A stretch of 15,070 nucleotides of DNA from Bacteroidota bacterium (GTDB lineage Bacteria > Bacteroidota > Bacteroidia > Bacteroidales > Rikenellaceae): positions 1-15,070 of the forward strand of contig JAEZTA010000182.1 in NCBI GenBank assembly GCA_023443765.1, read 5' to 3'. A model generated the notes under the pieces. That model was not told the origin of the DNA. It saw nothing but the letters and a program-made list of their open reading frames with translations, and ran no database searches. Shown here piece by piece: positions 8,210 to 15,070 of the stretch (position 1 is its first letter; every line of letters begins with the position of its first letter). Made by a program: the position numbers and the translations under genes.

Positions 8210-10402
8210 TTATTTCACCGCCGTGAATCCGAACTGACTGATCTGATAACCCAGTTTGCGCAGGCGGCTGTGAGGCGGGAGCAGGCCCGTGAAGGTCTGC
8301 ACGACATCGCGGCCCGCATAGTTGAGGAAGAGCGCCGTGGGGGTCTCCCCGGCCATTTTCTCGCACTTCTCGAAGAGCAGCTGGTCGGTGTCCTTCCACG
8401 TGCGGTTGGCCGCAGCGACCACGATATTGAGCTCCGCGCTTTGCAGCAGTTCCTTCGATACGGGGCTTTCGCTCAGAGGCGGGTATTCCACGAGGACCAC
8501 ATCGGCCTCCGCGATCGGAATTTCGCCCTCGGCGTCGTGTACGAAGTCCCCGAGCCGCCCTGCGAGGAGGTAATCCCGCTGGTGGGCGTCGAAATCCTTG
8601 TTCCATGACACAGTGCGGACCTTCATGCCCGTCTCGCGGAAATGCTCGGCGAGGTATTCGACAAGGGTCGATTTCCCGTCGCCCGGCTCCGTGGAGAGGA
8701 TGTTCAGGATGTTGGGCCGCTTGCCGGGATTGAAATAGTTGAGCACGGCATTGCCCATAAAGCGGGCCGAGATCTGCCGGTATTGCTGGACATAACGTCG
8801 TTCGCCGAACCGGCCCCGGCCCGGGAATGCCCCGATGACCCGGCCTCCGGTGATGCGCTCGGCGCGTATCTTGTCGCGCAGCGTGCGGTCGAGCAGTTCG
8901 AGCAGGATGAAGATGCCGAGGATGAAGATCAGCGTACAGAAGAACGCCGCGGCGACCATCATTTTACGCTTGTTCGGCTCGGCCGAAATGGGCAGCACCG
9001 GCGGGTTGATGATTTTGAGCGTCGCCGAGGTCATCTGCAGGTTTTTCTGGCGCAGACGTGCGGTGTTAAGCGCCTGTAACATCGAGAGGTACGACTGCTC
9101 GGTGAAGCTGATCAGGCGGTTCTTGCGCTTGAGCGTCGAGCCTACCGGGGCGTATTGCACGTAACGGTCGTCGAGCGATTTCTTCCACTCGTTCACCACC
9201 TCCATCTCGGCCTGCGATTTGGTCGAGAGCAACACGGCGTCGAGCCATTGCCGGACCAGCGATTCCGTGGAGATGCCTTCCTTGGTGTATTGCTGTTTGG
9301 AAATAGCCGCTGTGATCTGGCGCAGGCTGTCGGTTGCAATCTGCATCCGGGCCTGGAGGCGTCCCACGTCGATCGGCTGGGTTACCGGCTGCCGCCCCGA
9401 TGCGGGGTCGGGAATGAAGGCTTCGGCAGCGGTGATTTGCGCCTGCAGGTCGCTGATTTTGTGGAGTTGCTCGACGAATGCCGCGTTGTTGCGGAAAATC
9501 TGCAGGTTTTCGAGTTGCGCCTCGATCTTCTGCCGCAGCGACTCCGAACTGTTGAGGTTCAGGCGCGTCTCCTCGTAGCGCAACTCGAAGTCGCGTGAAA
9601 GGATGGCGATGTGTTTGGTCTGCTCGTCGTAGTTGATGATCAGGTTTTCGACGCTGTAATCGCGCAGCGAATCCTCCTGCTCGCGCAGTTCGCTGCCCAC
9701 GCGGGCCAGCTCCTGTTCGAAGAACTTGATGACGCTGTTGGTCTCGCCGTAGCGCAGTTCCTTGTACTGGTTGACGAATTCGTCGTTGAGGATATCCAGC
9801 GTGTTGTAAACCACGCCCGGATCGTCGTTCTCGTAGCTCAGTTCGAGCATATCGCTGTTGGCGATGCGCCGGACCTCGATCCGGCTCAGCGCCTGGTAGC
9901 TGTAATAGCGGTGTGTCCAGTGGAAAAGGCCGTAGACGTGGTTGCCGTGCTCGGGAACCTCGAATTCGAGCAGGTTCTGGTAGGTTTTCTGCTCGCTGCT
10001 GCGGTCGATCAGCGCCATCACTTCGGGAGGCGTATGCGCCACTTCGCTCCGGTAGTTGCGGGCGTCGATATAGCCGTTCACGTCCTTGTCGGGATCGCCG
10101 TTGACCATGTTCCGGGCGTAGAGGCGCAGCGAAACGTTGTGCAGCGTCGACTGCGACTTGATGATGTTGATCAGGTTGTCCATCGCGTTGTTGATGATGT
10201 TCCAGTCCTGACGCGATCCTTCGCCGTTTTCGAGGTCGTAACCCGACACGATACCGGTATAGATGGTCGATGTCGAGCGGTAATAACGCGTTTGCCGGCC
10301 CATATAGAAATAGACCAGCAATCCGACCGCCGTCGGACAGATGATGAGCCACCATTTGATCCGGTAGAGGAATTTTATGATATATGCGATGTATGTCGTC
10401 AT
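8210..10402 (-). CDS. Wzz-type polysaccharide co-polymerase with C-terminal P-loop (BY-kinase-like) domain
   Basis: This 730-residue protein has one transmembrane helix near residues 17-34 and another near 481-502. Between them is a long periplasmic region predicted to be largely alpha-helical and coiled-coil (about 210-460). The Pro-rich IINPPVLPISAEPNKRK (464-480) just before the second helix is the classic Wzz signature. The cytoplasmic end (about 503-730) resembles bacterial tyrosine kinases of the Wzc type and keeps a Walker A loop, STEPGDGKST (570-579). However, the Walker A' strand reads VRTVSWNKDFD instead of 'ILLIDaDlR', Walker B reads VLVEYPP (E639 for Asp), and the tail has a single Tyr (Y719) rather than a tyrosine cluster. 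ATP binding is possible; autokinase activity is doubtful. It should control polymer length and link the inner-membrane polymerase to the exporter. Confidence 0.92.
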   Translation of the reverse strand: MTTYIAYIIKFLYRIKWWLIICPTAVGLLVYFYMGRQTRYYRSTSTIYTGIVSGYDLENGEGSRQDWNIINNAMDNLINIIKSQSTLHNVSLRLYARNMVNGDPDKDVNGYIDARNYRSEVAHTPPEVMALIDRSSEQKTYQNLLEFEVPEHGNHVYGLFHWTHRYYSYQALSRIEVRRIANSDMLELSYENDDPGVVYNTLDILNDEFVNQYKELRYGETNSVIKFFEQELARVGSELREQEDSLRDYSVENLIINYDEQTKHIAILSRDFELRYEETRLNLNSSESLRQKIEAQLENLQIFRNNAAFVEQLHKISDLQAQITAAEAFIPDPASGRQPVTQPIDVGRLQARMQIATDSLRQITAAISKQQYTKEGISTESLVRQWLDAVLLSTKSQAEMEVVNEWKKSLDDRYVQYAPVGSTLKRKNRLISFTEQSYLSMLQALNTARLRQKNLQMTSATLKIINPPVLPISAEPNKRKMMVAAAFFCTLIFILGIFILLELLDRTLRDKIRAERITGGRVIGAFPGRGRFGERRYVQQYRQISARFMGNAVLNYFNPGKRPNILNILSTEPGDGKSTLVEYLAEHFRETGMKVRTVSWNKDFDAHQRDYLLAGRLGDFVHDAEGEIPIAEADVVLVEYPPLSESPVSKELLQSAELNIVVAAANRTWKDTDQLLFEKCEKMAGETPTALFLNYAGRDVVQTFTGLLPPHSRLRKLGYQISQFGFTAVK

Positions 10403-10414
10403 AGGTGCGGCGGT

Positions 10415-11227
10415 TTATTTTGTCGGTGCGGGTTGGCTGATGATCGGGGTCTTCGAGAGCACCTCCAGTTGCAGCAGCGCCTTGTTGAGTTGCGAACGTG
10501 TTTGCTCATATTCCCGTACGGTCGAGCTTTCGATGCTCTTCTGGCGGCTGAGCGTCTGTGCGTCGATCTTGCCGTTCACGAAGTCGGCCTCGGCGGCAAG
10601 CGACTGCGCCTTGGCGGCCACCATCGAACGGGCCGAGGTTTCCAGCAGGGAGAGGTTTTCGACGGCCGTGGTGTAGCTCTCGATGATCTTCAGGCAGATT
10701 TCGTCGTACCAGCTGTTCATCTCGTACTCGATGCTTTCGAGCCGTTTGCGCTGCTGTTTGATGCGGTTGCGGCGGTTGAAAATCTCTTCGAGCGGCAGCG
10801 AAATGCCGGCTCCGACGGTCCACCAGGCCTGGGTGGTTCCCGTCACGTTCTGGATAATCGGGAGGTTTATGTCCTGATATATCTGGCTGTTGACATCCGT
10901 CGAGCCGTAGCTGTACTGGGCGTTGAGCTTGATGTTCTTGAGCCACGAGCGGCGCAGGGTCTTGATCTCGCGCTCCTCCTGTTCCTTGGTCGACGCGAAC
11001 TGGTTGACCTGCGGCGAGCGTTCGCGGGCGTTTTCCAGCAGCACATACAGCGGCGGCAGGTGGAGGTTCATATACGATTCGGCCGACATGCGCGCCAGGT
11101 CGTTGTATGCCGTGTAGGCCGATGGTGCGGCCGCGGTGCTGTCGCCGGTATGCTGCGCATCCGGAGCCTGCGCCCGGAGCAGGGCCGGGAGACACATCAG
11201 GACGGGTAAAAGCAAAAGCTTTTTCAT
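10415..11227 (-). CDS. Half-length TolC-family outer-membrane protein
   Basis: This 270-residue protein begins with a clear Sec signal peptide (MKKLLLLPVLMCLPALLRA, probable cleavage near LRA-QA at 19-20). The mature part has a TolC/OEP pattern. PLYVLLENARERSPQV (59-74) matches the usual '...LE.A..nNP.l' opening, followed by a long helix with R/K/E repeats to about 98. A beta region comes next (KLNAQYSYGS and AWWTVGAGISLPLEEIF, about 100-150), then long helices (150-260) with the 'A...l..A...'-type heptads of TolC coils. Full TolC proteins are about 430-490 residues with two such repeats; this has one, so it would need twice as many subunits to make a channel. It lies between the initiating transferase (3-bp gap) and the co-polymerase (12-bp gap), which suggests a role in polymer export. 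Confidence 0.8.
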   Translation of the reverse strand: MKKLLLLPVLMCLPALLRAQAPDAQHTGDSTAAAPSAYTAYNDLARMSAESYMNLHLPPLYVLLENARERSPQVNQFASTKEQEEREIKTLRRSWLKNIKLNAQYSYGSTDVNSQIYQDINLPIIQNVTGTTQAWWTVGAGISLPLEEIFNRRNRIKQQRKRLESIEYEMNSWYDEICLKIIESYTTAVENLSLLETSARSMVAAKAQSLAAEADFVNGKIDAQTLSRQKSIESSTVREYEQTRSQLNKALLQLEVLSKTPIISQPAPTK

Positions 11228-11230
11228 GGT

Positions 11231-12400
11231 CTAAACATTTTCTTTCTGGATGAATGCCGTGAATGTGCGCAGTATTATCTTCAGGTCGAACCACGGTGAC
11301 ATTTTTCGTGCATATTCGATATCGAGCTGCTTGCGCTGCTCGGGCGAGAGTTTGCCGGCTCCGCCGCGTTTCTCGACCTGCCACAGACCCGTAAGGCCCG
11401 AGGGGCACATGAAACGTTCGATATATTCGTCGCTGGTGAGGCGCTCGGCTTCGTAGAGCGGCAGGGGCCGGTTGCCCACGACCGACATGTCGCCCCGCAG
11501 GATGTTGAACAACTGCGGCAGCTCGTCGATGCTGTATTTACGCAGGAAACGGCCCAGCCGGGTGATGCGGGGGTCGTTCTCGATCTTCACGAAGGCATTT
11601 TCCTGCTCGGTGTCCACAAGTTGCTGGTGTTCCTCTTCCGGAATTGCAAAGTCGTCGGCGAAAAGCATGCCGCTTTTCATGTCGGCGAGCAGTTTCTTCA
11701 TCTCCTCCTCGTCGAGCGTGATCTTCGACGCTTCGGCATCCTCGTCCTCCGAGGCGTACTGGTTCAGGTCGCTCAGCTCCTTGAGACGCTGGTCGGCGTC
11801 GGAGCGCATCGAGCGGAATTTCAGAAAGTCGAAAACCCGGTAATTGCTGCCCACGCGTTTCGATCGGTAAACGATCGGGCCGGGGCTGTCGAGTTTGACG
11901 GCGATGGCCACGATAAGCAGCAACGGCGACAGCACGATGATCGCTCCGAGCGAAGCCGCGATGTCGAAGGTCCGTTTCCAGAGCGGCATGCGGAAAACCC
12001 GCACTTCGTTGGTTTCATGGACGACGGGCTTGTGCGAGAAGGTGTGATCGGTCATGAAGCGCAGCGTGTGCTGGAAATCTTCGTCCGACACGTCGCCCGC
12101 TACGGCGCTGTTGACTCCGGCGCGCAGGTAGCTGCGGCGTTCATCGTTGTGGAGTTGGGCCGAAGTGATCAGAATAATACCCGTTTCGGGGAACCGCGAC
12201 CGCAGGAAACGGATGTTGCTGCAATCGGTTCCGGGGTCGTGTTGCTCGTAAAGGACGTAGGCGTGTTCGGCATGCAGGGCCGTGAGGGCCTTCATCGCCG
12301 AGGCGATGTCGTTGACGACGCGCATCTGTCCGCCGGTGAGTCCGGCGAAACGGGCCGTGTGGTCGCCCTTGCCTTTTATGTAAATAACGGGGTATTTCAA
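11231..12400 (-). CDS. Receiver-like domain fused to a polyprenyl phosphoglycosyl transferase (sugar transferase)
   Basis: This 389-residue protein has an N-terminal receiver-like fold (about 1-118) and a C-terminal bacterial sugar transferase (about 136-389) of the WbaP/PglC small-PGT type. The PGT shows KRTFDIAAS (142-150), a hydrophobic re-entrant helix (150-169), DSPGP (171-175), KFRSM (194-198), DPRITRLGRFLRK (276-288), the catalytic Asp-Glu in DELPQL (D292, E293), MSVVGNRP (305-312) and PSGLTGLWQV (333-342). It would transfer a sugar-1-phosphate to undecaprenyl phosphate, starting repeat-unit synthesis. The N-domain keeps LITS (77-80), but the position of the phospho-acceptor Asp is E52 and the conserved Lys is missing, so it looks non-phosphorylatable. 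An acidic stretch (about 203-270) is inserted between PGT motifs. The start is TTG at 12400, overlapping the upstream TGA stop as TTGA. Confidence 0.93.
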   Translation of the reverse strand: MKYPVIYIKGKGDHTARFAGLTGGQMRVVNDIASAMKALTALHAEHAYVLYEQHDPGTDCSNIRFLRSRFPETGIILITSAQLHNDERRSYLRAGVNSAVAGDVSDEDFQHTLRFMTDHTFSHKPVVHETNEVRVFRMPLWKRTFDIAASLGAIIVLSPLLLIVAIAVKLDSPGPIVYRSKRVGSNYRVFDFLKFRSMRSDADQRLKELSDLNQYASEDEDAEASKITLDEEEMKKLLADMKSGMLFADDFAIPEEEHQQLVDTEQENAFVKIENDPRITRLGRFLRKYSIDELPQLFNILRGDMSVVGNRPLPLYEAERLTSDEYIERFMCPSGLTGLWQVEKRGGAGKLSPEQRKQLDIEYARKMSPWFDLKIILRTFTAFIQKENV

Positions 12401-12765
12401 TCCAGGATCTTTTTGATGCGTATTTTCAACTCCATCGGGTTGAAGGGTTTGACGATGTAGTCCTCTGCGCCCTCTTCCAGCAACCGGATGCGTTCCGAGG
12501 TGCTGTCCTCGCTCGAAAGCATGACGACCGGGATTTCCCGGAACAACTCGTTGTGCTTGAGGTAAGCAAGGAACTCATCGCCCCGCATCTCGGGCATGCG
12601 GATGTCCGAAATGATCAGGTCGGGCATATTGCCCTGGTTTATCCACCCGATGGCCTCGACGGGGTTTTGTTTGTAATAACAGGCATAATCTCCCTGAAGG
12701 TATACGTAAAGGATTTTTGCAATCTGTTCCTTGTCGTCGACGATCAGCACCTTTTTCTTATTCAT
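12397..12765 (-). CDS. Stand-alone CheY-like response regulator (first gene of the polysaccharide operon)
   Basis: This is a 122-residue single receiver domain with no output domain. All catalytic positions are present: the acid pair D10/D11 (VLIVDDKEQ), the phospho-acceptor D54 (IISDIRMPEMRG), a Ser at about 84-85 (VMLSSED) and K106 (EDYIVKPFNP). The ATG at 12765 gives MNKKKVLIVDD, a standard receiver start; an upstream in-frame ATG would add a hydrophobic, AT-rich-encoded extension and is unlikely. It is the promoter-proximal gene of the EPS cluster and overlaps the receiver-PGT gene by 4 bp (TTGA). No DNA-binding domain exists, so it likely acts by protein-protein contact, perhaps on the transferase downstream. 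The cognate kinase may be the divergent histidine kinase at 13448; this is inference. Confidence 0.93.
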   Translation of the reverse strand: MNKKKVLIVDDKEQIAKILYVYLQGDYACYYKQNPVEAIGWINQGNMPDLIISDIRMPEMRGDEFLAYLKHNELFREIPVVMLSSEDSTSERIRLLEEGAEDYIVKPFNPMELKIRIKKILD

Positions 12766-12789
12766 GTTGCTGTAATTTATCCCAATTTT

Positions 12790-12802
12790 CCGGCCCTGCC
12801 GG
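12790..12802. repeat. Short CCGG hairpin in the leader of the minus-strand operon
   Basis: The sequence is CCGG, a five-base spacer CCCTG, then CCGG, giving a 4-bp GC stem with a 5-nt loop about 25 bp upstream of the response-regulator start. It may fold in the mRNA leader. The stem is short and could be chance. Confidence 0.3.
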
Positions 12803-12824
12803 GTGTTTCGCGTATATTTGAACG

Positions 12825-12832
12825 TAAAGATA
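12825..12832 (-). promoter_or_regulatory. Weak candidate promoter for the polysaccharide operon (TATCTTTA)
   Basis: The minus strand reads TATCTTTA, one mismatch from the Bacteroidota -7 consensus TAnnTTTG. It is about 60 bp upstream of the first gene of the operon, in AT-rich sequence. A TTTG at 12858-12861 lies 25 bp further upstream; that is longer than the usual -33/-7 spacing of about 20 bp. It is the best match seen for this direction, but not a strong one. Confidence 0.25.
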
Positions 12833-12911
12833 ATGATATAAATCCGAATCCTGCATGCAAATATCAGTAAAAAAAATGAAATGTATACTATTCGGGACAA
12901 ATAAGCTATCA

Positions 12912-12925
12912 AAAACGGCCGTTTT
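12912..12925. repeat. 14-bp perfect palindrome (AAAACGGCCGTTTT)
   Basis: This perfect inverted repeat lies near the middle of the divergent intergenic region, about 147 bp upstream of the minus-strand start and 128 bp upstream of the plus-strand start. A related half, GGGGCGTTTTTT, follows at 12926-12937. It could be an operator for a dimeric regulator acting on one or both operons; no run of T follows closely enough in a stem-loop context to call it a terminator. Confidence 0.4.
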
Positions 12926-12934
12926 GGGGCGTTT

Positions 12935-12966
12935 TTTACCCTTTGAAATCCTTTTTCCGGGGTAAA
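12935..12966. repeat. Inverted repeat TTTACCC / GGGTAAA, 18-bp spacer
   Basis: The left arm TTTACCC is at 12935-12941 and the right arm GGGTAAA at 12960-12966. The pair sits just upstream of the candidate plus-strand promoter at 12992. Arms of 7 bp separated by 18 bp could bind a regulator, but this is a weak pattern in AT-rich DNA. Confidence 0.25.
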
Positions 12967-12991
12967 TAGTAATAGGTATTCAAAAAATTGT

Positions 12992-12999
12992 TAACTTTG
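12992..12999 (+). promoter_or_regulatory. Candidate promoter -7 element for the regulator-kinase operon (TAACTTTG)
   Basis: TAACTTTG is an exact match to the Bacteroidota -7 consensus TAnnTTTG. Transcription would start near 13006, giving a leader of about 47 nt to the ATG at 13053. No TTTG is seen about 20 bp upstream (the sequence there is TAAATAGTAATAG), so the -33 part is absent or divergent. Confidence 0.42.
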
Positions 13000-13013
13000 T
13001 AACAGATGTGGTG

Positions 13014-13029
13014 CCCGGTTCGAACCGGG
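13014..13029. repeat. 16-bp perfect palindrome (CCCGGTTCGAACCGGG)
   Basis: This GC-rich perfect palindrome lies 23 bp upstream of the plus-strand response-regulator start, downstream of the candidate promoter, in otherwise AT-rich sequence. As RNA it can form a 5-6-bp stem with a small loop (TTCGAA or TCGA); as DNA it has the size of a dimeric repressor operator. Either use would control the regulator-kinase operon. No U-run follows, so a terminator is unlikely. Confidence 0.55.
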
Positions 13030-13052
13030 AATCCTAAAAATTTGCACGGTCT

Positions 13053-13447
13053 ATGGAGTGTGAAAGCAGCGGGGCCCCTTTGCGGCCCCGGATTCTTGTC
13101 GCGGAAGATAATCCGAGTAACTATAAACTCGTCGAGGTGCTGCTTCGGCGGGAATACGACCTCGTACATGCGGTGAACGGCGCGGAAGCGGTCCGGATTT
13201 TCCAGGAGCAGGGTGCTGACCTGGTGCTGATGGACATCAATATGCCCGTCATGGACGGCTACGAGGCCTTCAGGCTGATCCGGGAACTGTCGCCTGACGT
13301 TCCTGTCATCGCGCTTACGGCTTATGCTTTCGAGACCGACCGCCGGCGTATGTTCGACGCCGGTTTCAACGACTGTCTGGCAAAACCCCTCCGTGTGGAC
13401 GAACTTCGTACGACGGTCGCCGGAATGTTGGCGCGAAAGAGTAACCT

Positions 13448-13451
<4 letters not shown>
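13053..13451 (+). CDS. Stand-alone receiver protein (hybrid-kinase-type receiver) upstream of the histidine kinase
   Basis: This 132-residue protein is a single receiver domain after about 12 extra N-terminal residues. Catalytic residues are intact: E18/D19 (ILVAEDNPSN), phospho-acceptor D61 (LVLMDINMPVMDGYEA), T89 (VIALTAYA) and K111 (CLAKPLRVDEL). The 'AEDNxxN', 'MDIxMPxMDG' and 'ALTA.A' wording is typical of receivers at the C-terminus of hybrid kinases rather than CheY. The ATG at 13053 has no in-frame competitor giving a better receiver start. Its TGA overlaps the kinase ATG (13448-13451, ATGA), so the two are co-translated and very likely partners. No output domain is present, so it may pass phosphate onward, act as a phosphate sink, or work by binding. 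Confidence 0.93.

Positions 13452-15070
<1,619 letters not shown>

Noticed and set aside
9611..11209. Long plus-strand open frame opposite the co-polymerase and TolC-like genes
   Set aside because: It crosses two real genes with strong family motifs on the other strand and has only low-complexity Val/Ala/Arg-rich sequence.
12813..12820. Second plus-strand TAnnTTTG match (TATATTTG)
   Set aside because: It lies more than 230 bp from the plus-strand gene, has no -33 partner and overlaps the other operon's leader; the match at 12992 is better placed.
12766..12912. Hydrophobic N-terminal extension of the minus-strand response regulator
   Set aside because: It is AT-rich intergenic DNA read through in frame; the receiver fold starts exactly at MNKKKVLIVDD.
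13011..13032. tRNA T-arm-like sequence (GGTTCGAACC), possible tRNA remnant or attachment site
   Set aside because: With a standard 7-nt T-loop the stem pairs G with G, and no acceptor, anticodon or D-arm is present nearby. The palindrome explains the similarity.

Overview
The window looks like a GC-rich member of the Bacteroidota, possibly Alistipes or another Rikenellaceae. This is an inference from the GC-rich coding sequence, weak Shine-Dalgarno signals, TAnnTTTG-type promoter elements, a hybrid-kinase-style receiver and the style of the polysaccharide genes. No rRNA, tRNA, CRISPR array or insertion sequence was found.

Positions 12765 down to 1 (minus strand) hold one tightly packed, unidirectional cluster of 12 genes that runs off the left edge. 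It is a Wzx/Wzy-type exopolysaccharide or capsule locus. In transcription order it encodes: a stand-alone receiver protein; a membrane phosphoglycosyl transferase with an N-terminal receiver-like domain; a half-length TolC-like outer-membrane protein; a Wzz-type co-polymerase fused to a P-loop domain that has lost BY-kinase hallmarks; a Wzy/ligase-type polymerase; two GT2 glycosyltransferases; a GT4 glycosyltransferase; a left-handed beta-helix acyltransferase; another GT4 enzyme; a Wzx-type flippase; and the start of a further GT4-like enzyme. Most junctions overlap or leave fewer than 15 bp. A perfect TATCTTTG element in the 30-bp gap before the acyltransferase may be an internal promoter.

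Positions 12766-13052 are a 287-bp AT-rich divergent intergenic region. It contains candidate promoters for both directions, a 14-bp and a 16-bp perfect palindrome, and a small inverted repeat.

Positions 13053-15070 (plus strand) hold a second stand-alone receiver protein. It is coupled by an ATGA overlap to a sensor histidine kinase with a periplasmic-binding-protein-like sensor domain; the right edge of the window cuts the kinase at the start of its ATPase domain.

Expected working order: the phosphoglycosyl transferase loads the first sugar phosphate on undecaprenyl phosphate. The glycosyltransferases and acyltransferase build the repeat unit, Wzx flips it, Wzy polymerises it, the Wzz-like protein sets chain length and the TolC-like protein may form the outer-membrane exit. 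The unusual aspect is signalling. Two DNA-binding-less receivers head the two divergent operons, a third degenerate receiver is fused to the initiating enzyme, and the co-polymerase carries what looks like a pseudokinase. This suggests post-translational control of polymer initiation by a phosphorelay, which is a hypothesis and not something the sequence proves.
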